Source of the DNA: CAVVYJ01 sp963752495
GTDB taxonomy: Bacteria; Pseudomonadota; Gammaproteobacteria; Burkholderiales; Methylophilaceae
Assembly: GCA_963752495.1 (NCBI GenBank)
Contig: CAVVYJ010000006.1
Location: forward strand, 1 to 29,998
Length of the DNA: 29,998 bases
Direction: 5' to 3'
A program made the position numbers and the translations under genes. The notes under the pieces were generated by a model. The model worked only from the letters and a program-made list of their open reading frames with translations, was not told where the DNA came from and ran no database searches. Shown piece by piece: positions 7,200 through 14,696 of the stretch; position 1 is the stretch's first letter, and every line of letters starts with the position of its first letter.

Positions 7200-8534
7200 G
7201 TGATTTTCAATTCGCGCTATTTCACAATCGCTATTTTATTTACATTGCAGCCAAGCAGTGCTTTGGCAATCGGTTTGTTAGAGGCGTATGAACTGGCTAA
7301 GCAGCACGATGCCGCTTATCAGTCGGCCTATTATGAAAACCAAGCAGGCCAGCAATTTAAAGAAATAGGCCGCGCGAGTCTGTTGCCCGTAGTTTCTGCA
7401 AACTATAGCAAATACAAAAACAAAGCAGAGGTCGAGTTTGAAACTGCGCAAACAAGTCGGACAGAAAATCGTGACTATGAAAGTGAAGTTGGCTCCATAC
7501 AGCTTCGTCAGCCACTTATTAATTTTGACGCTATGGCGCGTTATCGGCTTGGCACTGCACAAACCTCACAAAGCGATTTTGAGTTTGCAATTCGTCAGCA
7601 TGAATTGATTGTGAGAGTGTTCAATAAATATGCTGCCGCGCTTTACGCTGAAGATGTTCTGGCGCTGGCAGTTGCGCAGAAGAATGCCTACATAGAGCAA
7701 AAAAAATCCAACGAAGTCATGTTTGTTAAAGGTGAGGGCACTAAAACAGACACCTTAGAATCGCAGGCCAAATTGGATTTAGCCGAGGCGGAAGTGATTG
7801 AAGCACAGGATGCTTTAAATAACGAGCGAAATGCACTGGCCAAAGTATTGGGTCAGGATGTAGCTGTGTTAAACCCGCTAATGAACGACTTTAAATTGCA
7901 GGCGATGCAACCTGCAAATTTAGATGAATGGAAGGCGATTGCATTGCAGCAAAATCCTGAAATTGTCGCGCAACGTTATGCGCTAGAGGTTGCAAAGGAA
8001 GATGTTAACCGTAGCCGTGCAGGACATTTTCCACGCTTAGATGCTGTTGCAAGCCTGAATAGAAACGCGTCAGACACCATCAATAGTTTTAATCAGACCG
8101 CCAATACGCGCTCGATTGGCTTGCAATTGACTGTCCCCATTTATTCTGGCGGATCAGTGACGGCGTTTACCAGTCAGGCGCAGTCAAATATGCAAAAAGC
8201 GCAGGCTGAGCTGGATAAAAAAGTGGACGACGTTGAGGTCGAATTGCAAAAACAATTTAATGCCGTGTTAAACGGTCAGCGCAGATTAAGCGCACTCGAG
8301 GTTTCGGTTAAATCAGCCGAATTGCTGATAGAAGCCACAAGAAAAAGCATCAAGGGTGGTACCAGAACAAATCTAGATGCGCTAAACGCTGAACGTCAGC
8401 TATTTGAAGCCAAGCGTGATCTGGCTTTGGCGCGTTATAACTATTTACAAAGTTACATTAATTTGCGCAAAGCAGCGGGTACGCTCGGGCTTAGCGATTT
8501 GCAAAATGTCGCAGCCTATTTTCAGGGCAGTTAA
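7200..8534 (+). CDS. TolC-like outer membrane channel of the type I system
   Basis: A 444-residue outer membrane efflux protein, probably starting with GTG at 7200 behind AGAGGA. The signal peptide ends near SSALA. The mature protein has the two-fold repeated helical pattern of the TolC/OEP family, with LLEAYELAKQHDAAY at the N-terminus and the second repeat beginning around QNPEIVAQRYALEVAKEDV. It contains the signature VPIYSGGSV and an AGTLGLSDLQ ending. It completes the ABC-fusion-channel set. A dedicated TolC within the operon means this exporter need not borrow a housekeeping one. Confidence 0.92.
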   Translation: MIFNSRYFTIAILFTLQPSSALAIGLLEAYELAKQHDAAYQSAYYENQAGQQFKEIGRASLLPVVSANYSKYKNKAEVEFETAQTSRTENRDYESEVGSIQLRQPLINFDAMARYRLGTAQTSQSDFEFAIRQHELIVRVFNKYAAALYAEDVLALAVAQKNAYIEQKKSNEVMFVKGEGTKTDTLESQAKLDLAEAEVIEAQDALNNERNALAKVLGQDVAVLNPLMNDFKLQAMQPANLDEWKAIALQQNPEIVAQRYALEVAKEDVNRSRAGHFPRLDAVASLNRNASDTINSFNQTANTRSIGLQLTVPIYSGGSVTAFTSQAQSNMQKAQAELDKKVDDVEVELQKQFNAVLNGQRRLSALEVSVKSAELLIEATRKSIKGGTRTNLDALNAERQLFEAKRDLALARYNYLQSYINLRKAAGTLGLSDLQNVAAYFQGS

Positions 8535-8543
8535 GAACACATT

Positions 8544-9899
8544 ATGAATTTAAAAATTCGAATCAATTTAATTATTACGCTGATACTTGCCTTGGTCATG
8601 CTGCTTGGCGCTGGTGTAATGGTGGAGAACGCGCGTGAGGATATACGTGCTGAAGTTAATTCGACAACAGTTTTGGCGCTGCATTTATTAGATGCCGAAG
8701 TGCTGCATTACACCTTAGATTATGACTGGGCAAATACTTACAATACTAATAAAGATACAATTTTTAGGCTTCAAAATTTAGATAATGTGCGTCATTTGCG
8801 TATTGAGTACTTTGATGCCAGAGGCAGATTGAGGGACAGCAACAGTCTGCCAAAAGCTAAGGAAGAAGACGCCCCGCCACTTTGGTTTAAAAAACTCATC
8901 AGCAAGGTTTCACCTTCACTTGAGGTCACGCGCCGACCAATTGTCATTAACAATCGATTGCTTGGTGAGTTCGTGATTACGCCAGACCCTTCTTATGAAA
9001 TCGCAGAGATTTGGCATGACACTTTTGGGTTAATGGGCTTGGGATTTTTATTTTTTTTGGTGGTAAATGGTGTTGTTTATTGGGCTGTAGATAGGGCCTT
9101 GCAGCCGGTAAGCAAAATTCTAAATGCACTCACCCAGTTGGAGCTTGGACACTTAGGCGAGCGTTTGCCGCAGTTTTCATTGCCTGAGTTATCGAGCATC
9201 AGCAGTAAGTTTAACGCGATGGCACAAACGCTAGAAACAAGCAAAACCAAGAATCATCGTCTTACACAGCGGATTATCCGGCTGCAGGAAGATGAGCGTA
9301 AAAAAATCGCACACGATTTGCATGATGAAATCGGACAGCATTTAACAGCAATTAACATTGACGCCTCCGCCATTTTAAAAGCAAAGAAAATTGATGCCGC
9401 GCATGCCAGTGCATTAGCCATTAGTGATGTAGCTAAACAAATGATGAGCATCGTGCGTGAAATGCTACAACATTTAAGGCCTGCGGTATTAGATGAGCTG
9501 GGCTTACGCACATCGCTTGAAGAACTGATTGGCACATGGGGGCACCGTAACCGGGGCATTGCTGTCAGTTCCAGTATTTCTGGCCAGCTAGATGACCTGA
9601 ACGAGGGCGTAGCAATTACTGTTTATAGGATTGTTCAAGAGTGTTTGACCAATATCGCCAAGCATGCAAAGGCAGGTTCGGTAGCAATCAAAATTGAAGC
9701 GCGTGATGAAAGCTTGCTTTTATCAGTAGATGACGATGGGCAAGGTTTTGATCAGCATCATGCATCTCGCGGGTTTGGTCTTGCAGGCATGCGAGAACGT
9801 ATAGAAGGTCTTGGTGGAACATTTAAACTTCATTCTGAGCTTGGCGCAGGTGCGCACATAAAAGTAAGTTTGCCCTTACATTTTAAGGAGATGTCATGA
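8544..9899 (+). CDS. sensor histidine kinase, MoxY/NarX-like (HisKA_3)
   Basis: A 451-residue inner-membrane kinase. TM1 is about residues 8-27, a periplasmic sensor of about 130 residues follows, then TM2 (about 161-181) and a HAMP linker (about 182-235). The HisKA_3 dimerisation motif is DERKKIAHDLHDEIGQ, with His260 the likely phosphorylation site, and the HATPase domain has N-box QECLTNIAKHA, DDDGQGFD and GFGLAGMRERI. The sensor region resembles the N-terminal domain shared by LapD and MoxY, the kinase controlling methanol oxidation in Paracoccus; this assignment is moderately sure. It lies at the end of the exporter operon, so it may sense extracytoplasmic metal or methanol status and feed back on its own operon. 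Confidence 0.88.
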   Translation: MNLKIRINLIITLILALVMLLGAGVMVENAREDIRAEVNSTTVLALHLLDAEVLHYTLDYDWANTYNTNKDTIFRLQNLDNVRHLRIEYFDARGRLRDSNSLPKAKEEDAPPLWFKKLISKVSPSLEVTRRPIVINNRLLGEFVITPDPSYEIAEIWHDTFGLMGLGFLFFLVVNGVVYWAVDRALQPVSKILNALTQLELGHLGERLPQFSLPELSSISSKFNAMAQTLETSKTKNHRLTQRIIRLQEDERKKIAHDLHDEIGQHLTAINIDASAILKAKKIDAAHASALAISDVAKQMMSIVREMLQHLRPAVLDELGLRTSLEELIGTWGHRNRGIAVSSSISGQLDDLNEGVAITVYRIVQECLTNIAKHAKAGSVAIKIEARDESLLLSVDDDGQGFDQHHASRGFGLAGMRERIEGLGGTFKLHSELGAGAHIKVSLPLHFKEMS

Positions 9900-10537
9900 T
9901 GACAAAAACACGCGTAATCTTGGTGGATGACCACAATATTGTACGTTCAGGTTTGCGACGTTTGCTGGAGCTTAGCGGCGATATAGATGTGGTGGCAGAG
10001 GCTAGTAGCGGAGAAGAAGCTTGCAGTATTTATAACGAATTCTCTGCAGATGTGCTGGTGATGGATTTGTCTATGCCGGGAATCGGCGGCCTTGAGGCGC
10101 TACGACGTATTTTGGTTTTGGCGCCTAATGCAAAAGTGGTAATTTTCAGCATGCACGAAAACGCTGCTTTCGCTACTCAGGCGCTTTCTGCGGGTGCGCG
10201 CTGCTATGTTGCAAAATCTGGCTTTGCGGATGATCTTTTGTTGGCTGTGCGAGAAGCTGCTGCTGATAGAACTTATATCAGCCCGCATATTGCGCAAAAA
10301 ATTGTGTTGCAATCCATCTCTGGCGAGCAAGACCCGATACAACGATTATCTACAAGAGAGTTTGAAGTGTTTAGGTTGTTGGCAGAAGGAGTGTCAGTAG
10401 AAAATATTGCGACAACTTTAAGCATTAGCCAAAAAACTGCCGCCAATTATCAGACGATTCTAAAGCAAAAATTAGGGGTTGCTAATGCAGTTGAGTTGGT
10501 TCGTTTTGCTATTCAGCATGGCGTAATTATTGATTAA
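9896..10537 (+). CDS. LuxR/NarL-family response regulator (MoxX/MxaB-like)
   Basis: A 213-residue two-domain regulator. The receiver domain (1-125) has the acidic pair D11/D12, phospho-acceptor D57 in VMDLSMPG and K107 in YVAKSG. A LuxR-type helix-turn-helix (about 150-205) follows, with LSTREFEVFRLLAEG and IATTLSISQKTAANY. It overlaps the kinase stop (ATGA), and AAGGAG stands at 9885-9890. It is the best candidate to bind the TCC/GGA dyads in the four shared promoters, because NarL/LuxR proteins commonly bind dyads of this size; binding itself is not shown by the sequence. The homologous MoxX and MxaB proteins regulate methanol dehydrogenase genes. Confidence 0.9.
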   Translation: MMTKTRVILVDDHNIVRSGLRRLLELSGDIDVVAEASSGEEACSIYNEFSADVLVMDLSMPGIGGLEALRRILVLAPNAKVVIFSMHENAAFATQALSAGARCYVAKSGFADDLLLAVREAAADRTYISPHIAQKIVLQSISGEQDPIQRLSTREFEVFRLLAEGVSVENIATTLSISQKTAANYQTILKQKLGVANAVELVRFAIQHGVIID

Positions 10538-10577
10538 TTTGCACTTTATAGGCAGATTTTATTAAATTGTGAGTTTT

Positions 10578-10633
10578 ACCTATATCAATTCGGGAGAATC
10601 TCTCTTACGCCAATTTTTATTAATCGTTATATT
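10578..10633 (+). promoter_or_regulatory. shared promoter module, copy B (distal xoxF upstream region)
   Basis: CCTATA at 10579, CGGGA at 10591, CTCTTACG at 10602 and TATATT at 10628, with the same offsets as the other copies. The TTACGC -35 lies 17 bases from the -10. Predicted start is near 10640. No protein gene follows before the terminator at 10746, so its product appears to be a short RNA. It lacks the extra TTCCC half-site found upstream of copies A and C. Confidence 0.7.
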
Positions 10634-10639
10634 ACATAA

Positions 10640-10784
10640 ACACGATAATTAATTTTTAGTTCGCGACGTTGGGGTTGGTTTGAGAAGGCTGCCAATTTCC
10701 AAAATGCTTATTAATTACTTGTTGTGTTTTTTAATCTCCACTTCGCCGGAATTTCTCACTGCATGAGAATTTCCGGTTTTTTTT
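10640..10784 (+). ncRNA. candidate small RNA between promoter B and an intrinsic terminator
   Basis: A transcript of about 145 bases is predicted from promoter copy B to the T-tract of the terminator. No convincing open frame lies inside. It carries AATCTCC in an apparently unpaired stretch, complementary to the GGAGATT at the ribosome binding site of the lanpepsy-like mRNA. This is prediction from promoter and terminator placement only; run-through toward xoxF is also possible. Confidence 0.4.
10746..10784 (+). terminator. strong intrinsic terminator
   Basis: A 13-bp stem with one mismatch (10746-10758 with 10764-10776), loop CTGCA, then eight T. It could end both the long operon finishing at 10537 and the short transcript from promoter B, and it insulates xoxF from upstream transcription. 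Confidence 0.85.
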
Positions 10785-10897
10785 GCATTTTTTTATATAT
10801 TGCTACGTAGAAAAATCTGGCTTATTTGGCTTATTTCCTATTGATTTATAAGGATATTTTATTTTAATTAGGCATTCCCAAACAAAAAAGGAGTTTC

Positions 10898-10953
10898 TCC
10901 TATATGTGCGCGGGATTTTCTCTCTTATGCAAATTGTAAATTAAGTTTACATT
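10898..10953 (+). promoter_or_regulatory. xoxF: shared promoter module, copy C (proximal xoxF promoter)
   Basis: TCCTATA at 10898, CGGGA at 10911, CTCTTATG at 10922 and TACATT at 10948, all at the offsets of the other copies. An additional TTCCC begins at 10875 and AGGAG at 10889, matching the placement of the upstream dyad in copy A. Predicted start is near 10960, giving an xoxF leader of about 136 bases. Confidence 0.75.
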
Positions 10954-11034
10954 TTGTAACTGAATTATTACGGATTAATTTAATCGTCCTGTTAAATGAT
11001 TCAGCAGTGATTAAAGCCTGAGTAATACGGGCAC

Positions 11035-11064
11035 TGGTGTTGAAGGCAGCCATAATTGCCTACT
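11035..11064 (+). promoter_or_regulatory. stem-loop mRNA leader element of xoxF
   Basis: The block TGGTGTTG, AGGCAGCCA and TGCCT forms a 5-bp stem (AGGCA/TGCCT) with an 8-base loop GCCATAAT, 34 bases before the ATG. Twenty-six of 30 bases are identical to the leader of the gene at 17141. It could affect mRNA stability or translation, or be a protein or ligand binding site. Confidence 0.6.
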
Positions 11065-11095
11065 GGTAGTTATCAATATTATAAGGAAATTAAAA

Positions 11096-12973
11096 ATGAA
11101 AACTAGTACATTAAAAGGAGCGGTTCTAGGCGCTTTGGGGCTGGCTTTATCAGTGCCAATGGTAGCATCTGCAGCTGCAGACCAAGAAGCAGCAATGAAA
11201 GATGCGAACAACTGGGTTCATCCACGTTCGCAACATGACAACCAAGCTTACAGCAAGCTGTCTCAAGTTAAAAAAGGTAACGTTAAAAACCTTAAAATGG
11301 CTTGGACATTCGCAACCGGTGTAAACCGTGGTCACGAAGGTACGCCAGTGGTTGTTGGTAACATGATGTATGTGCATACAGCATTCCCAAACAACGTATA
11401 TGCTTTAGATTTGAACGACAATCAAAAAATCGTTTGGTCATATTTCCCTAAACAAGACCCATCAGTACAAGCTGTATTGTGCTGCGATAACGTAAACCGC
11501 GGTTTAGGTTATGGCGATGGTAAGATTTTCTTACAACAAAACGATGGCTGGTTAGTTGCACTTGATGCAAAAACTGGTAAAAAAGTTTGGGATGTACAAA
11601 ACACCGATCCAAAAGTTGGTGCAACAAACACTAACGCTGCACACGTAATCAAAGACAAAGTATTGACAGGTTGCTCAGGTGCTGAGTTTGGCGTACGTTG
11701 CTTTATTGCTGCTTACTACATCAAAGACGGTAAATTAGCATGGAAAGCTTACTCAACAGGCCCAGATGCTGAAACATTACATGATGCAAACACCAATAAA
11801 GATGTTCCTGCTTACAACGCTTTGTCAGTTTATGAAGATGTAAATGGCGGTAACAAAATTGGTGGTTCTTTCAAAGCCTTGCCTTTAGAAAAAATGAAAA
11901 TTGGTGAGCAAGAACTTGGTACACGTACATGGTTGAAACCACAAGCAGTTAAAGATGGTTGGCAACATGGTGGTGGCTCTGTATGGGGCTGGTGGCCATA
12001 TGATGCACGCACAAACTTGGTTTACTACGGTGCAGGTAACCCATCTGTTTGGAACCCAGACGTACGTCCAGGCGACAACAAATGGTCTATGACTGTAACA
12101 GCACGTGATTTAGATACAGGTATGGCTAAATGGGCAATGCAAATGACACCGCATGACGAGTGGGATTACGATGGCGTTAACGAAGTGATCTTGTTCGACA
12201 AAGGTGGCAAAACATACGCATGGCACCATGACCGTAACGGTTTTGCTTACACATGGAACGCACATAGCGGTGTTTTAATTGCTGCTGAAAAAGTGCATCC
12301 ATTTGTAAACTGGGCTACACATGTTGATTTAAAAACAGGCGTACCGCACAAAACACCTAACGCTTCTACTCACCAAGATTACAATGCAAAAGGCATTTGC
12401 CCAGCTGCATTGGGTACTAAAGACCAACAACCAGCGGCTTACAGCCCACGTACTGGCTTAGTATACTCACCACTTAACCACGTATGTATGACATACGAGC
12501 CAGTGGAAAGTAAATACGTTGCTGGTCAACCATGGGTTGGTGCTACTTTGACTATGTTTGCTGGTCCTGATGGCGTAATGGGTGGCTTTGCTGCTTATGA
12601 CCCAATGACTAACAAAGCTAAATGGTACAACAAAGAGCGCTTCTCAGCTTGGGGTGGTGTGTTAACAACTGCTTCAGATTTGGTGTTCTACGGTACTTTA
12701 GATCGTTGGTTTAAGGCATTGGATGCACACTCAGGTAAAGAACTCTGGAAATTCCAAGTGGGTTCTGGCGTGATTGGTAATGCATTCACATACGGTAACA
12801 AAGGTAAACAATACGTTGGCGTGCTATCAGGTATCGGTGGCTGGGCTGGCGTTGCGATGAACCTTGGCTTGACAAACCCAACAGACGCACTTGGTGCTGC
12901 TGGTGGTTATGCAGAGCTAGTTAAATACAACGCTGCTCCTGGCGGCGGTGCATTAAACGTATTCAGCTTGTAA
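11096..12973 (+). CDS. xoxF: lanthanide-dependent PQQ methanol dehydrogenase XoxF
   Basis: A 625-residue periplasmic quinoprotein that oxidises methanol using PQQ and a lanthanide. The signal peptide ends at ASAAA. The eight-bladed propeller carries the vicinal Cys129-Cys130 pair that sits over PQQ, Glu197 and Asn315 as likely metal ligands, and the motif DEWDYDGVN. In that motif D357 is the catalytic Asp, and D359 is the extra Asp that marks lanthanide-dependent XoxF; calcium MxaF enzymes have Ala there. Sequence style suggests the Methylophilaceae XoxF4 clade, less certainly. Codon use is strongly biased, as expected for an abundant protein. AAGGAAA precedes the ATG. No xoxG (cytochrome) or xoxJ gene accompanies it here. 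The promoter module and leader suggest tight control. Confidence 0.96.
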   Translation: MKTSTLKGAVLGALGLALSVPMVASAAADQEAAMKDANNWVHPRSQHDNQAYSKLSQVKKGNVKNLKMAWTFATGVNRGHEGTPVVVGNMMYVHTAFPNNVYALDLNDNQKIVWSYFPKQDPSVQAVLCCDNVNRGLGYGDGKIFLQQNDGWLVALDAKTGKKVWDVQNTDPKVGATNTNAAHVIKDKVLTGCSGAEFGVRCFIAAYYIKDGKLAWKAYSTGPDAETLHDANTNKDVPAYNALSVYEDVNGGNKIGGSFKALPLEKMKIGEQELGTRTWLKPQAVKDGWQHGGGSVWGWWPYDARTNLVYYGAGNPSVWNPDVRPGDNKWSMTVTARDLDTGMAKWAMQMTPHDEWDYDGVNEVILFDKGGKTYAWHHDRNGFAYTWNAHSGVLIAAEKVHPFVNWATHVDLKTGVPHKTPNASTHQDYNAKGICPAALGTKDQQPAAYSPRTGLVYSPLNHVCMTYEPVESKYVAGQPWVGATLTMFAGPDGVMGGFAAYDPMTNKAKWYNKERFSAWGGVLTTASDLVFYGTLDRWFKALDAHSGKELWKFQVGSGVIGNAFTYGNKGKQYVGVLSGIGGWAGVAMNLGLTNPTDALGAAGGYAELVKYNAAPGGGALNVFSL

Positions 12974-13098
12974 TTTAGCAATAAACATCAGCGCTGGCGG
13001 TATAAGGGTAATTTGCTGGCGCTGGTGGTTTTGTATTAAATGTAGCGTTTAAATTAAGTTTTACGCCTACAGTTTTACTCCAAAATATATTCGACTTT

Positions 13099-13134
13099 AT
13101 CCTCATTTTTAGCAATAAAAGTGAGGATTTTTTT
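13099..13134 (+). terminator. intrinsic terminator after xoxF
   Basis: A 12-bp stem (13099-13110 with 13117-13128, one G-T pair), loop AGCAAT, then seven T. It ends the xoxF transcript about 125 bases after the stop codon. Confidence 0.85.
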
Positions 13135-13201
13135 ATGCTAACCCCCTAAGTTTTTTAATAAATATATTTATTTCGCGCTCCCAATCAATATTGTGAATAT
13201 C

Positions 13202-13257
13202 TCCCATATGTTTGCGGGACTCTCTCTCTTACGCCAATTCTCGCCAAGCTTTATATT
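13202..13257 (+). promoter_or_regulatory. shared promoter module, copy D (TonB-dependent receptor)
   Basis: TCCCATA at 13202, CGGGA at 13215, CTCTTACG at 13226 and TATATT at 13252, all at the spacing of the other three copies. In this copy the dyad halves are exactly TCCC and GGGA. A further CTCCC begins at 13178. Predicted start is near 13264, about 55 bases before the receptor ATG. Confidence 0.75.
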
Positions 13258-13319
13258 TCATGACTCACAAAAACTATAAAAACACTCAATTGTATTAACC
13301 TTTGGAGAGGTGCCTTGTA

Positions 13320-14696
13320 ATGAATGTTAACCGTAAGCCATCAAAGAATGGCTTTAATTTTTCAGTTAAACCAATCCCATTTATTGTGTTTTCGTTGTTT
13401 GCGCAGCAGGCGTATGCCGAGGCGCTTACGCTCGCGCAGGTAGAGGCGCAAAGTAAACAGCAAAAGCAATGTGTAGAAAACGCCAGTGGCAGCCGCGCCA
13501 AGGCACAATGCAGAGCAAATGCTCAGCTGCAAGCACAAATTGCTGCGGATGATGCTTACGATGAGGCGATTGCTGCACGCGAGCAAGCAACGCGTGCGCG
13601 TAGTGTGGCGCGACCAGTACAATTGGCTGAAAACAGCTATGGCGGCACCGCTATTAATGTTTCGCCAGATATTATCCGCACTGCAGAGGCCGCAGCTGAT
13701 GGCGCAAAGCCAAGTGATGCGCCAAATAAAATCAACACGCCTAACAATAGTAAAGACAGCAAAGCGATGGGTAAAAAAGAAGGTAAAGATTTACCCATCG
13801 ACATTAAAACAAACACGGTTAACGTGCGCGCCAAGCGATTTCACGAGATTGGCCCTTTGCCTGGTTTGGGTTTAACCAAAGACCAAATCCCCGGTAACGT
13901 GCAAAGCATTACGGCGAAAGAGATTAAAGAATCGCACTCACTCAGCATGACTGATTTGCTGAATAAAAAACTGCAATCGGTGAACGTGAACGATTACCAA
14001 GGCAACCCTTTCCAGATGGATGTGACTTACCGTGGTTTTACCGCAGGCCCACAGATTGGCACACCGCAAGGCTTAAGCGTGTTCTTTGATGGTATACGCG
14101 TGAATGAACCGTTTGGTGATGTGGTGAACTGGGACATGATTCCCATGAACGCCATTGCCGGGGTGGATGTATTCCCCGGCTCTAACCCGATATTTGGTTT
14201 AAACACCCTAGGCGGCGCGTTTACCCTTAAAACTAAAGATGGTTTTACGAACGAAGGAGTGGATGCAGAAATCCTTGCAGGCTCATTCGGCCGTAAACAA
14301 CTGCAGGTAGAAGGCGGCATTAACAACGGAGAATTCGCATTATTTGGTGCAGGTAACTTCTTTTTAGAAGATGGTTGGCGTGATAACTCACCCAGCAAGG
14401 TGAACCAGTTTTTTGGTAAAGCCAGCTACAGAGGCGACAAGCTCGATTTAAGCCTAAGCACCTTGCTGGTACAAACAGACTTGGTCGGTAACGGCTTAGT
14501 ACCAAGTAATGAATACGAGCAAAACCGCAGTGGTGTTTTTACATCGCCCGATACGACTAAAAACAAGCTGCAGCAGTTTCAACTCTCCGGCAGTTATTTT
14601 GTGAATGATAACTTTACAGTGACAGGGCAAGTTTATAGAAGAAACAGTAAGCGGCACTCTTTGGGGGCGGTATGCCCATACCGATGGATTCGCTGA
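13320..14696 (+). CDS. TonB-dependent receptor fragment 1: signal peptide, extension, plug and first barrel strands
   Basis: First open piece of the receptor, about 458 residues. It contains the signal peptide, the Ala/Gln-rich extension with a Cys pair spaced 14 apart, the whole plug and the first barrel strands (SSFGRKQLQ-like and GNFFLEDGWRDNSPS segments). It runs out of frame in the G-run near 14663-14667 after RNSKRHSLG. Confidence 0.7.
   Translation: MNVNRKPSKNGFNFSVKPIPFIVFSLFAQQAYAEALTLAQVEAQSKQQKQCVENASGSRAKAQCRANAQLQAQIAADDAYDEAIAAREQATRARSVARPVQLAENSYGGTAINVSPDIIRTAEAAADGAKPSDAPNKINTPNNSKDSKAMGKKEGKDLPIDIKTNTVNVRAKRFHEIGPLPGLGLTKDQIPGNVQSITAKEIKESHSLSMTDLLNKKLQSVNVNDYQGNPFQMDVTYRGFTAGPQIGTPQGLSVFFDGIRVNEPFGDVVNWDMIPMNAIAGVDVFPGSNPIFGLNTLGGAFTLKTKDGFTNEGVDAEILAGSFGRKQLQVEGGINNGEFALFGAGNFFLEDGWRDNSPSKVNQFFGKASYRGDKLDLSLSTLLVQTDLVGNGLVPSNEYEQNRSGVFTSPDTTKNKLQQFQLSGSYFVNDNFTVTGQVYRRNSKRHSLGAVCPYRWIR

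Noticed and set aside
10704..10766. A 20-residue open frame inside the candidate small RNA
   Set aside because: It has no ribosome binding site and runs into the terminator loop.
11096..12973. Calcium-dependent MxaF-type methanol dehydrogenase
   Set aside because: The position two after the catalytic Asp is Asp (DYD), not Ala, and no mxaI or other mxa genes are present, so XoxF is the better call.
10578..13240. CTCTTACGCCA copies as attachment sites derived from the tRNA-Ser 3' end
   Set aside because: They resemble the tRNA end loosely, but each lies at a fixed distance from a dyad and a -10 box, which indicates promoters rather than integration scars.
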